The position numbers and the translations under genes were made by a program. The notes beneath the pieces were generated by a model. That model saw only the letters and a list, made by a program, of their open reading frames with translations. It made no database searches and was not told where the DNA came from. Source: Phylloscopus collybita (lineage: Eukaryota > Chordata > Aves > Passeriformes > Phylloscopidae). From it: 64,000 nt of DNA. The stretch is from the NCBI GenBank assembly GCA_027886175.1, contig JAJNNQ010000137.1:35388001-35452000 (forward strand). The letters run 5' to 3'. Positions 1 through 12,200 of the stretch are shown here, in pieces (the stretch's first letter is position 1; each line of letters opens with the position of its first letter).

Positions 1-694
1 TTAGCTATTCTCTCCAACAGAGTCTGCAACCATTTACTTCAACAAGGGGCTAAATATAGGCTAGGGTAATTTGTATTGGGTGATGTGACTTCTGCTCACT
101 TCTCAGTGCTGAAGTTTCAGGGGCTGAAACACTAAACAAATTTTCCCAATACATTATTTACTGTAATGCTCTGTCAGGAGTAGCAGGTCAATCTGATAGC
201 ATGAAAGGGCTATGGGGAATTAACTCAGAAGATGGGCATCTGCCTTACTTTGCACAACTAATATTTAATTAGAACCAGGAAAGCATGAAGAGTTCCTTAT
301 ATATTTCTTGTATTTTATCTTTTTCTCAGATAGGTTATAGTTGCACTCAGCATACAACATGAGCACCATATCTTTTTTTAGAATGATGCTAGGTTACTTC
401 TGTCATTAACTAAAATCCCTTTCCTTTGCCCTGGCAATGTTAAAAGGGCCCCAAAACAAATGCAGTTCAAGAGAATGAAACTTGGACTCTTTTTTGAAGC
501 CTTTTCTATTGCCAGAGTGATACTAAGTGGCAATACAATAAGTATTCCAGTACTTTGGTCTCAATCCTACCTTGCAGCTTCATAGCTCCTCCTACAAAAA
601 ATTGATACCCTTTAAAAAAGCCAACATTTAACTCCATCTAACAATAAAGAAAAGAAAGCATTGTGAACGATACTGCTCAGATGCAGATTATTAC
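1..694 (-). other. PTPRR: PTPRR intron 11 (5' part only)
   Basis: Begins with the donor GTAATA at 694 and runs off the left edge. AT-rich unique sequence; I see no repeat family, no exon and no RNA gene in it. Confidence 0.85.
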
Positions 695-805
695 CTTTAT
701 TGTAAGCTGACGGACAGTGTAGTTTTTGCATTCTTGCACACTGTTAACAAGGACTTCAACCTTCCCATAGATTCCTCTTTTTTCTGGCCAATAAAGCACA
801 CATTT
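695..805 (-). CDS. PTPRR: PTPRR exon 11: PTP domain, CVLYWP block
   Basis: This 111-base exon gives 37 codons, phase 0 at both ends: KCVLYWPEKRGIYGKVEVLV then NSVQECKNYTVRQLTIK. The C-x-x-Y-W-P block is conserved in the catalytic domains of classical PTPs and lies just before the strands leading to the WPD loop. Acceptor TTTTCCAG|AAA, donor ATAAAG|GTAATA. Compared with recalled human sequence the block is identical through VEVLV, and the changes are conservative after it. The next exons (WPD loop, HCSAGIGRTG, stop codon) are not found in the remaining 694 bases and must lie beyond the left edge. Confidence 0.95.
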
Positions 806-1612
806 CTGGAAAACAAGCATCAGTGTCATCAACAAACTGGATTCTGGAGCCATACTCATATCTAATTTTTACACAGAATGTATTTTTCTGCAAAATTCAA
901 ATTAATTCAACTGAAGTGTTATTAATGTCAGAAGTATTCCTAAATAAGATTTTGCACAGTGCTTACTGAATGACTTAGGCCTGGTTTTCAGGATCTGAGT
1001 TTTACAGTATAGACTTCATCCACAGAACAATTTGCACAGCTGTTTTTATCCTTAAAAGCTCAGTGAAGTTTAGTTATAGAAATTATTTTCCACATTCAAA
1101 ATTAAAGAGGTTCTTTTTTTCCTATAAAACTCTAAAATTCAACTTTTGAAGGTTTGTCTTTCCAAAGGGGATTTTCCTCTGAGCAAGAGATTCAGAATTT
1201 GTCCTCTGCACACAAGACTTTTTATCCTATTTACTCTCTTGGGCTCTGATACAAGAAAACATGTAAATGTGTCCTTACATCTTAAACTCAATTGGACTTA
1301 ACACGCATGTTAAAGTATTTTGAAGAACCTGAACTGTTTTACTATATAACTTTCTGGAAATTAGTGTTAAAAAATTCTTTAGTCTTGCTACAAGAGCTAC
1401 AAAAACTTGTACGCAGAATTCTCAATGAATCAATAGTGTTACACTATTTCAGCAATTTATGTGACAAACATCTACTAAAAAGGAGATGAAGAAATAGTAT
1501 TTATAAGGTAAATAATTTTATTTTTACCCTGCAATAGTTAGCTTATCTTCAAGTCTTCCATATTGATTTCAATTACAGTATTGCCATAGGCTATATGAAA
1601 ACAAGTATCTAT

Positions 1613-1710
1613 GTTGTAGAAATACTTCTCTAGAAATGGATGCTTATTCCCTTAATAATGTAAGGTGTGTGAAAGCCACATTTTCTGAAACAATGCTGCC
1701 CAGTCCAACT
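1613..1710 (+). repeat. Direct duplication, copy A
   Basis: From GTTGTAGAAATACTTCTC to CAGTCCAACT this segment aligns along its whole length with 2113-2209, with roughly 15 substitutions and one single-base gap. The shared core includes GTGTGTGAAAGCCACATTT. It may be two fragments of an unrecognised dispersed repeat or a local segmental duplication. Confidence 0.75.
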
Positions 1711-2112
1711 CATTCATTAAATAAAAAGACACCTCAACATTTAAACAAAAACTTCTGTTTTAATATCCAATACACAGGTATAAAACCCCAACCAACTAAA
1801 TAAACAAATAAACAAACCCCCCCCAAACCTCAAGAAAACAGTTCTACAATAATAGGAATCCCAGAAAGACCTTGTTTGTATTTTCTCACAAACTCTTGCT
1901 GAACTAACTGGTATACATGTAGATAGACAGCAGCCTACATTATGCAGCAAAATGAAACAATCCCTTTAATATAATTAATTGCCATAAAGCATAACTTCTT
2001 GTAAATACTGCTAAAAATGATTCCTTGCAGTGAAATGCAAGGCTTTACCACCAGGTGTGATATTTAAGTTGCTACTCGATAACCCAATAGTGGATTGAAC
2101 TGAATCACCTCA

Positions 2113-2209
2113 GTTGTATAAATACTTTTCTAAAAATAGATGCTCATTACCTTAATAGTGTAAGTGTGTGAAAGCCACATTTCCTGAAATAATGCTGGCC
2201 ATTCTGACT
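2113..2209 (+). repeat. Direct duplication, copy B
   Basis: Second copy of the segment at 1613-1710, same orientation, starting GTTGTATAAATACTTTTC. The start-to-start distance is exactly 500 bases. I did not see the roughly 400 bases between the copies repeated elsewhere in the window. Confidence 0.75.
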
Positions 2210-5200
2210 GCTTTCGTTCAAATCCTGTCTTTTGCAGAACTACTCGAACATCCTAAATTTGCTGTCTCCCCGAAGAGATCGAGAATGGCAATAAAATACT
2301 CAGAAATTTCTACAAAAAAGAATGTTCACAAGTTCCACAGTCTACTCATGTGACACATATAGTTACTATCATCTGCCAGATCTGCAGTTCATGCCCCTCC
2401 CTGGGAGTGGAGTTTTCAGTGCTAATATGGGAAAAAGAAAAGTCTAAATACACAATTGTGCCCTGACAATCAACAATAGTTGAGTAAACTCCTGAGACTT
2501 CTTGATAAATGTGAGCATGCAACACTCACTACAAAGCCTTCAGGCACTCCAGAAGAGTGTTTTTCTTGACTCTTTCCCAGAACTGGAATTGGCAACTTGT
2601 GCTGGGTGGACAATGAAATGTGGCTGTTCATTAAAATAACTTTCATTTAATAGTCCGTCTACATTCAGTGAGATACAATAGATTATTTTTAACGCTGTTG
2701 CTGTGCATCTTTTAAAAACTGTTGCTGCTTTAAAAATAGCCTTGAAAATACAGGTGGAATAAGCTGATGCAAGTAATTCTAAAGAGTGGAGAATTAACAT
2801 GTTTTTGAAAGCTAACTGAAAATAGGGGAAAAGATGGCAGTAGGAGGGATAAAATTATCAGATATACAGAAAAAAATATACAAAACCTCAGGACCATAAT
2901 AAAAAAAAATTAACAGCCTCAAGCTATAACTTGGACATAAAAGATTCTTCTCTAGTAGGTATATTTCAAATCTGTTCAAACATCAGATATAGGGGATGAG
3001 GAGTCTAGTATCCAGCCTCCTGTGTGCAAGAAGTAAGAACTCACTGCACACAATATTTATCAGAAACAACCAAACAAGGCCCCTCCCCACCCCCAACAAA
3101 ACATTCCCTGACAAACAGGAAGTTTATACAAGAAACACTCTCTCACATGATTTTTAATTTATTTCAGCCTTTGTCCTTCCCCCTGCGACAGGGCTGCAGG
3201 CTTGGGCTGCCTTCCATTCCCTCCCCTATCTCCTGGCATGCCCTATTCCATGCCCACTGGGTGCCAAGCTTCATGGGACTGCTCCTGAGGTGGATCCCCA
3301 TAACTGAGAGGATCTGGCCCTGCCTCAGTCTGGGGCTGGCACCTGTGATTTATCACAGTCAAAGTTTTCAACTTGGCAGAACTGCACCTGTGGCAGCCTG
3401 GTCCCCAGTTCTGCTGAAGAGAGGAAGGCTGGCCCAGGTGACATGGGATTTACTGCCTTTACATTCTCTGCACTTGGACCCTGCACAAAATTAGTTTAAC
3501 AGTTCTCAAACATTTTCGCAGTTGCTTTACTACAACTCTGCTTCTGGGGTATTTCTCCATATAGCTATGCCTACAAATTTACACATTAAAGGTCCCAATA
3601 ACACAACAGTAAAGAATAATAACAGCAAAACTTCAATTCCAGAATCCCTTTTTACTCCTGCCTCTATTTACTGTTACTACTAACACAAGCATGAGAGATG
3701 CACTTTAAGAGGGCTTGCAGGATTTGTCCTCATATACTAAAATCCTCACAGTTAGCACCAAATCTTCCTAAGTTCTTCCAAAACCTATATATGGTACCAA
3801 TACTCAACTAATAAGTAATCTTCAAAGACGCTTATGTGAAGTCTGTAAAAGGAAGGATTTCTGAATTCCAAAATCTTCTTAGCTGTACATATATAAGGGT
3901 AGACCATGTATAGACCAATCAGAAAAAAATGTTACATGAAATATGACATGAGCTTTAAACATTGAGTTAACCAGATTGTCCTAGATAATTACTGAGAGCA
4001 AGACTTGCATTATCTGAGTAACCTGATGCATCAGGTAGTATTAGTTCTCTCTTCTTGCAGAATGCTGTACAAGTTTCTTTACTTACACTTCCCAAAATAT
4101 GTTTCCTGTTTAACAGGTAATGTTGCCAGTAAGTTTTGAAGGCAGAATAAATGGTTATTATTGATGTAGTATATGACAAAACTGACAAAAATCAGCTGAT
4201 ACAACAGAAGTCTGTATGCTTCTCTGTTAAATAGTATATATACGTGACTGTGACATTCTTACACCCCACATACTTATCTAAATTTCACTGTTCAGTTGTT
4301 CTGACTAAACTCAGTAATATATGAAAATTATGTGCCTTGTCTGTAAAGCTTTGGAGGATTGTGTCCTAGAATATTAGTACAGAATTAGAGATGAACAGGT
4401 TAGTGTTTTAGCTCATTCTCTCAAAGCGGAATGGATCACCCTCTGGAAGTGACTACTGCCTTTCAGTGACCACAGAGGGTCTCTAGATGAGATGAGGTTT
4501 TCCTCATACTAACCCCAAAATCACAGCCTAGTTTCCAAGTTTCTCAACAGTTATTCAGGCAGAAGCTCCTTTGCTGTGGACTCTCCTTGCACAGGTAGAT
4601 TTTCAATTTGTTCAGACATTGTGCAATTTTGAGGACAGGTTTTACAAATCCTGCATGTTCTCTTTATACAGCTGAAATAAATATTTTGCTCAGCACTCTG
4701 CACTCATATCTTCATCCACCTTGCAAAAACTCATACTTAGCACAGCAGGAGGTAGACAGCAAGTCTAAGCCATTTTTTCATCTGATACATGGAAGTAACT
4801 CTATAGAAACCTTTATACATCATCATTTCACACAATTCCCATCGCTAATGCAAATTTGTTACATCAATATCTTGAACTAGGACACTAATGTCCCAAATAA
4901 CTTTTCTTATGCAAAATAAATTAATTTATTGTTGAGATTAAGATTTTTCATGTATCTCTCATTTGAGAGCTCCTTCATTATACATTATTTCATACATTAT
5001 AGCACATCATAGCTCAAATGGAGACTGACGGGTGTTATACCAACTGAGGAATACAGCCTATACATGACAGTCAGTTCTGGAGGTTTATTTGTTCAAGAGT
5101 GAATGTGGATAAATATGCTTGCAGATATGAAGGCATTTGTTGTATGTAGACTGCAGATGTACCTCCATGAAAATGATGGAAATTAAGCCTACCCCAGAAA

Positions 5201-6926
5201 AGAAAAAAATACCAAGTATTATTATGCTAAATAAGATCTGCTTTTGTCTTCTCTATAGAGAGCAAATATTTTAACAGCATGGTCAACAAACGTTTGCTTT
5301 CTGAAGCAAGGTTTCAGGAGGAACCTACTGACAGTGGGAGAGCTCCTAAGGTTTCTAGCAGGACAGCTTGCACAAACACAGCCCTTCTATATAGCCTGGG
5401 AACAACTTGAGATTCCTCACCCTTTTTATGTGGAGGAAATTACCATTGCCAGGCACAACAATGCCGATAAACACCAGTGCCTAGAGCCTGTGTAACTCAG
5501 GTAAACACAGAACTTCCTGACATGATGAAAACCACTGGGCACTTCTTTCAAGTCATTCTTCTTACACAGTGTCAGATGTGAGTGTTTAAACAGTCACCAT
5601 TTCCTCAGTGAAATACTTACTCTTTTGGTCTATTAGCCTGGTCAATTGCTATGCTTTCATGATTAATCCTAAATGTGGGATTCTGAAAACCTCTTTGAAC
5701 AGTCTAGTGCAAAATGGTACCTGGTTTAGGAATAGGCCTAGGGATATTTTACAGGAGCAACCTACTTTTCATATACAGTTTGTTAAAATCCCCTAGATTT
5801 TAAGTTCATGCTAGAAGTCCAAACACATGCTGAGAAAGAGTGAAGCAACAGTTAAGGGCAGAAGAAAGAAGAATATATGTCTACTGAGGGCACATTTAAA
5901 TGGAGCAGTGAGTTTGAGCCCTGGGAATGCACTCAGACTCTTGGTCCTTGATCACTCAGACTAGAAACTTTGCCTGAATAAACTCTGTTGCTCTACCATC
6001 ATGCATCTCAGTTTGAATAGCAGCGGTATGAGTGTAGCAGGGGAAATACAGCCCTGATGCTTATATTGCAGTGTGTTGAGACTTGATTGAGGCACCTACC
6101 TGGAGCTGGGAATCATTACTAAGCCTGGACATAAGAAAAAAGTCCATCTCCCTTATTTCTGACCCTCTCTCTTGTCCACAAACCCTGTAAACCACTTCTT
6201 TAACATTCAGTCTTCCAGCACAGGTTTTGTGTTGGCCTTCTGCATGGGAGAGTGATTTTTGTTCCTAATTTTTGGAAGTCAGAAATATGGACTCTGGCAC
6301 TATCAAGAAAAGCCTGACAAAAATTTACATGACTACTAAATAAAGATATTGAAGATACAGTTTGGAATTGATGGAAAAGTCATGGAATGCATAACAGGCA
6401 GTTAGTTGGCCATTAGCTACCAAAATGCAATTGTCAAGTTTAATTGATATACCAAGGTAAAGAGTATTATTTCCATTCTGTCTAAATTCCTCTGTGGTGC
6501 TGCCACCTGGGAGCCCAAACTGTATTTCTGGGATTTTCCAGAAGATTTTTAACATTGGGAATGAATTAAATCCCTGACATTATAGCAAAGTGCAAACTGC
6601 AGCCATGTCAGGAAACCACTACATATAAAATTAACCATCTAGTCTTTATATACCAGAAAATAAAAAGAAGCACAGAGGTGACCAACAGATAAAGGAGGTG
6701 TTTCTTTAAAAGTTAGGAACCCAATAGCACAGATCTAGAAAATGAAATTCTTCTTTTTTTTAATAAATAATGGCTTATGATGGCTACCCCCTCACTGCTT
6801 TTCACATATATTATTAACAGATTATTTAAGAACCAGTTATCTGCTAGCTTCCTTCCATATCTTCTAAAGTCCCTTCTATAGTACGCAGCCATAGGAGTAA
6901 TTTTTCAGTTGGGGTAGTTGTCATAC

Positions 6927-7064
6927 CTCATTTTTTTCTTTCAGCTTTGTGATCATAACAATGACAGGGCTGTCTTCTTGCCAAACCATCTGCCAGAAAT
7001 CGTTCACGGTATTAATCATGGGTCCCTGAGTTGCAATGAAAGCCTTCTCTTTACCTCCATATCC
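6927..7064 (-). CDS. PTPRR: PTPRR exon 10: PTP domain, ATQGP and FWQMVW motifs
   Basis: This 138-base exon gives 46 codons, phase 0 at both ends. It begins [15 protein letters not shown] and continues [14 protein letters not shown], then [20 protein letters not shown] and DFWxMxW are hallmark conserved blocks of classical tyrosine phosphatases and form the hydrophobic core that supports the active-site loops. Acceptor AAACCAG|GGA, donor AATGAG|GTATGA. No frameshift or stop is present. Loss of this exon would keep the frame but remove a core part of the fold, so skipped transcripts should be inactive. Confidence 0.96.
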
Positions 7065-9197
7065 CTGGTTTAGAAACAGACACAAAAGCATTTACTTTAA
7101 ATTCATGTGATCAATCAATATTGCAGGTGAATAAAAGAGCAGAAAGAGCAGAAAAATTAATCTGAAATAAAATAAAATAAATATTTGAACTGAAAGAAGT
7201 TACAACTAAAAGCAGAGCAGAAATTTTTCAGTAGAACAGTTTTTTTCTGTGGAAACCTATTTGATGAACTTAAATGGTCCTGAGAATACAACAATTCCTT
7301 TCAAATTTCCCTGTTTACTTGGCTTCTTTTAGTTAACTCCATTCTTCAAGTCATTAGGACTTTCCTCATCCAGTAGTACTTCAATCTATAATTTAAATTG
7401 CAACAGTGTTTACAAACTATTTTATAGTCAACAAGCCACAGGGGAGAAAGGAAGAACTATAAAACTATCTACAAAGTATATGGCTGGAATATACTTTATC
7501 TACAAAGTATCTACAAAGATTCATGGCTGGAAAAAACTTTAAAATACATGATTGCTTGTGGAGTCAAAGACTCTGCTATACATGTTTTCTAAGGGAGAAG
7601 TGCCTTTACAAGACTTTATAGGAAGAACAACATATATGGGGAGTATAGGGAGTCCCAAGACACTGAGCATTCAGGAGGTCAAAGAAAGGTCAGGCAAACA
7701 GTGGAGAAGCAGAAGAAAGGGAAAGACAAGAAGAAATGGCAAAAATTAGGACACATCTTATTTTTTTGTGTGAAAAGGAGAAGTTATGATTTTGTGCAGT
7801 GACAGGGTGCCCAACAGTAACCAGGAGAGAGCCTGGCAATGTCTGAAGGGAATGAGTGGATGGAGAACAGCATGATGTGGTGTGGGAGTCCCTAGCCTTG
7901 GGAGCCTTTGTCCATGACAGCTGTCACTCATTGCATGAACCAGTGGGATAATCCTCAGCTGGCACAAACTGTCCTCCTGCCACTCACCAATCTGCCTGAA
8001 CATACTTTGTCCAAGACAGGTCTGTCAGGATCCCAGCAAGCCAAATGATTTTGTGTACATGGATGTGAAATTCCATTTCATTGCTGGGTTGCCTTTTTTT
8101 CACAGTTGCTGACAGTTCAACTGGTGATAGCAGCAGGAGGAATCACCATATGAGAGAGTGAAGGCTGGTGGCATAGGGAAAAGGGTGACCTCAGAGGACT
8201 CAGCATATGGCCTGGTTCCTGGAGGTGATGTTGTTCCTGCCCAAATAGAACCACTCTGCTCAGTTACATGAGGATGTCTTCATAAGAAATGCTGAAAGTA
8301 CAGGATGCAAAGTGAGGCAGGGTGAGGGGCATGGTGCTGTGTACCTACACATGAATGTACTGTTAATTAAAGAAGCAACATCACTGTAGAGCTCTGAGGC
8401 CAAATTTCCATTGCACTATTGCCTTTATTCCAGTCTGGATAGTAACTCTAAAGAAAACATTAAATTTTGCAGGTAGAGGACTACACTCCTAAAATATGAC
8501 TGAAGTAGTTTCTTCATAGTCTATTTAGCATACACTCTGTCATGAGTTCAAGAAAGCTCTGTGTGCAGTTGTGTGTGTCTGTGTGTGTGATCAAGGACTA
8601 CAGCATACCTGACACTTAGAAATAGTGCTTTCCAACAGGGTTCATGCTGGTTATGTCATTGTGCCATGTGACCAGTGCAGGGAATAAAATGTGAATGGCT
8701 GTGTTGTGGGCACATGTGTATATTTAACATGTTTATGTTCTCTTTCAGAAACTTTTTACAGTATTCATTTAATTACTTAACTGTTGATTTCAGGGCTATC
8801 AATTGGTATCTTGAAAATACTAGTATCTGTCACTGCTAAAAGGTAACCCTCTTTTCTTTACTATAAGGCAGTAGGTCAATATGAAACAGTAAATACCTAA
8901 GTAAACAGACAGTAATGCATGTGTTTCTCAATGTTTTTTATAAACTATTTGAGATTTTTTTTTAATTACAACCATTGTTGCACATTCATGACATATGGTC
9001 TTTGTTAGAAATGGCTCATGAAACTACTTTTATCACACATATGTAGACAAAAAGATTTGGAATTCTCAATGAAGATGAAATAATATATATAATTATTTTT
9101 TATAGAATAAAATAAGTGGCACCTCGGCAAAGCCAGCTATTCACATGGCAAATAAAATATTTTCTCAAAAGTACATGTAGAGTGTACATTTACTTAC
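7065..9197 (-). other. PTPRR: PTPRR intron 9
   Basis: About 2.1 kb. It holds a short imperfect tandem duplication (7466-7541) and a GT-rich stretch near 8567-8590. The rest is unique sequence with no recognised transposon or exon. Confidence 0.85.
7466..7541 (+). repeat. Imperfect tandem duplication, two units
   Basis: TATCTACAAAG followed by ATGGCTGGAA and an ACTTTA end appears at 7466-7498 and again at 7508-7541, with a short TATCTACAAAG-like linker between. It looks like local slippage or a small tandem duplication. Confidence 0.65.
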
Positions 9198-9277
9198 CCT
9201 AATGTAGTTAGCATTTATGTAGGTACTCAAGGAGTCAGATGGATTTTTTGGTTTCAAATACACTCTGCTTAGAGGAT
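9198..9277 (-). CDS. PTPRR: PTPRR exon 9: PTP domain, YINANYI motif
   Basis: This 80-base exon brings two bases to complete Asn and then 26 codons (phase 1 to phase 0). It encodes PLSRVYLKPKNPSDSLSTYINANYIR. The Y-I-N-A-N-Y-I motif is a core strand of the classical PTP fold and is present in all active and inactive PTP domains. Acceptor GCTCTTAG|ATC, donor TTAGG|GTAAGT. Relative to recalled human sequence, the differences lie in the loop before the motif (Tyr for Cys after SRV, Pro-Ser for Val-Thr), while the motif itself is intact. Confidence 0.95.
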
Positions 9278-12200
9278 CTAAGAGCACAAGGAAGATGGGA
9301 ATTAATAAGAAAATCCATAGTAAGAAGACTTCTAAAGAGAATCAAAGACTTTCTGAAGGAAAAAAACCTATTGTTATTTGGGGTTGTCAGGCAGTAAAGA
9401 ATTATGCACCAAATTCTTCCCTCTGCAAAGGATCACCACATGTAACTAAGGCACCCCTGTACTGCACACTGCTGTAGTGCAGAACCATCTCAGAGAGCTG
9501 TGGGCACTGAAGCAACACTCTCTGGCCCAGGCAATGCTCAGTGAGGTCGAGTCTGCCCATGCTGCCTATCGAGCTGGCCTGCCTAGACTGTCTCTGAAAC
9601 CTGTGTCCTATCCTTGTACAATGGTCCATAATGACACCAAGCCCTTTGAACTTGACTTTGGTACTTTAGCTTGAAGCTGTAGAGTACAGTGAATGCACTG
9701 GACAGTTGGATTTATATTAAGAAAAGATTCCTCTGCCTGGGATGAAATAAAAGTATATGTGTTTTATATCGATTTAAGTTCACTGTAAGGGGCTAGACTA
9801 GGTAGCCATATTCCTCTCTTCAGTTCTGTGTCCTCATCTGACACAATTTGTGACCATTCATATGTACTGGACTGGAGACACAATGCCAAAATACAAGAAC
9901 ATTTTCTTTCACACTCTTCTTCAGTCTTGCATGACTCCCTAGAATGGAGAGACCCTTTCTATTGAGTAAAGAGCTGGGGCTTATTACATCCCTCATAGAA
10001 AGGAAGCTTTTGCTTCTTTGTGATGATGTGACACCACCACGCTACCCCCCTCCCCCATACCATTTTGGAATTAAAGCACTATATACTCTAATATACAATG
10101 TAACAGAAAGGGGGAAGCAGATGGGGAGCAAGATACCCATGTTGGGGCTTTCTAGGGACACACTTTGACTTTCTTCACACTTTTTCTGAAAAAATATTCT
10201 ACCCCTAACAAAATGATATAGAAATAGTTCTATGCTGAAAAAAATATTTTCTTCTGGCAATTTGCTTAAATACTTAGTTATAACCAGTGGGGTTTTTTGA
10301 CAGTATACAGACACCTATTGGTTTGGAAATAGTCTCTGGGTAGCTCCTTTGCTGAGTGCACTCTAGGCAATGTGTTTAATGATACATACGGGGGCACTGA
10401 GCTGGAAAGAGATAAGAAAACACTGTTTAGTGTGTGGCCCTGCTGTTTACATAAAAAATACATAACTGATACATATACACATGCTGCAGCAAAACCTAGT
10501 ATTTTCAGAGTCGCTTCTGGATTTCTTTTGTGACTTTTCATCCTGTTCCTAAGAACACGATAAAATCTTTGCAAATCAAAGGAAAAGGAGGGATGATCCC
10601 AAACATACTTTATCTCCTTTTCCCACTGGAGGTCAAAGGAGCATCTTTGACAGGAGTGGAGCCTTTGTAGAACCCAGGATGATGTTTTGAAAGTACGTTT
10701 CTTAAAATATGCAAATGACTACATGACTTCAAAGTCTGCACGTGGAAGTCTTATCTTCTGTGGTTAATGGCACTACGTGAACCCTAATTAACTTGTGTTA
10801 AAATATCTTTGCACTAGCTTTCCTAACTTTTTTCACTTAGAGCTTTTTTTTTCCCTTAACGATATGAGGACAGGAAAGCTCTCATTTCTTTTCAGCACAC
10901 AGTGGTTATTAGCCATTTCCACAAATGCCTCAGGCTACGTGGCCTTGAAAAAACACCCGCTTCCTCTAGCTCACACAATGCCTCTGATTCTGGTGTCACT
11001 TGACCCCTACCTTAAAAAACCTCTTCCAAGCAGACTCAACATCCAGTTTAATTACCATGTCTTGAGATGAATCCCTCTGTAACTAGGGAGCAGCTAAATC
11101 AGCTTCACAATTTCTGAGACCTCCTTCCAACTCCAATCAATGAAACAAACACTGCTTCCGAACAGGAATCTTTTATAAATTAAGTCATGATCAGTTAAGA
11201 AATAGGGAAGTGCTGAGCTCTGAGATGAGGAAAACCTGAGCAATGCAAAAGATCCAGAGCCACTAGGCAATCATCAGACACAAATGGAAGTCATTAGCTT
11301 CCTCCTGAATGACTACCTTGGAGGTAATAATCTTATCCTTAAGGATGGCAAAGTCTTGGAGTCTGCTACAGCAGAAAGACAGATGTTGACTCCAAGGTTA
11401 AATTAATCAAAGTCTGTAAAGCATCTGCAAATGCACTGGTGCTGCCAAGCACTTATAATTACTAATAAAATATGTCTTCTATAGTTTTAACTGAGACAAA
11501 ATTATTGCTGGTTTTTTCATGTATCTAGGAAGTCTGGAACAGTTCTCTCAGTAGAGTAGAAGGTGCTTCTTCTAACTCCACCTTTATCAAATTAATGTTG
11601 TCATGAATTTATAACATTGGAGGAATAGGAAGGTGTTAAAGGGACTGTAACTTGCCTCCATGAGAGTGCCTGGTGCAGGGAACAAGCAGGGCTGTATGGA
11701 AGCAGTGCTGGACAACCTCCTGCCATGCCATGGATACTGGAGGATCATTCCTCCATCCTTCACTCCATGAACTCCATTGGTGCTTTCGTTAGGGAGCAGA
11801 ACTGGAGCAAATATAATTGCTTGTAGTCAGGACTGGGGAGTGCAAGGGAACTCAAAAATTTCAGCATAAAGAGAATGGTTTTCCAGCATCTGTTTAAATG
11901 CTTTCATAATAAAGTGTTTTGATCATATGATTTAACTTTCCCCTTGTCTTTAGTGGAATGTCAGAACCAGTGTTAGCACAAGCATTTCAAGCAACAGATT
12001 GTGTACTTCTGAGTCTGACCTCCTAAGTGGTTTCTATCTTCATGTTAGTGTGAATTTGCTGTTCCGCCCAGGGTGTTTTCATGCAGATTTTTGACTTGAG
12101 GTTAGTCTTCAGAGAGGGATAGAGAATGGTAAACTAATGGATGTGTTGCACATACAAAGATAATCACAGAATAGTGCTAAACCACTTGCTCCTTTGTAAG

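Larger units (their letters stand above)
806..6926 (-). other. PTPRR: PTPRR intron 10
   Basis: About 6.1 kb between exons 10 and 11. It contains two related segments about 98 bases long, 500 bases apart (1613-1710 and 2113-2209), and an 8-base C run near 1817. A 156-codon plus-strand open frame at 3024-3494 lies in a locally GC-richer patch, but I recognise nothing in it and treat it as chance. No CR1 or LTR copy was recognised. Confidence 0.85.

Noticed and set aside
1..690. Possible exon 12 with the WPD loop
   Set aside because: No frame on the minus strand here encodes the expected conserved WPD segment, so it lies outside the window.
3024..3494. 156-codon open frame on the plus strand
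   Set aside because: No recognisable domain, no convincing start context, lies in a GC-richer patch inside a PTPRR intron, and the protein looks like random Pro/Leu/Ser-rich translation.
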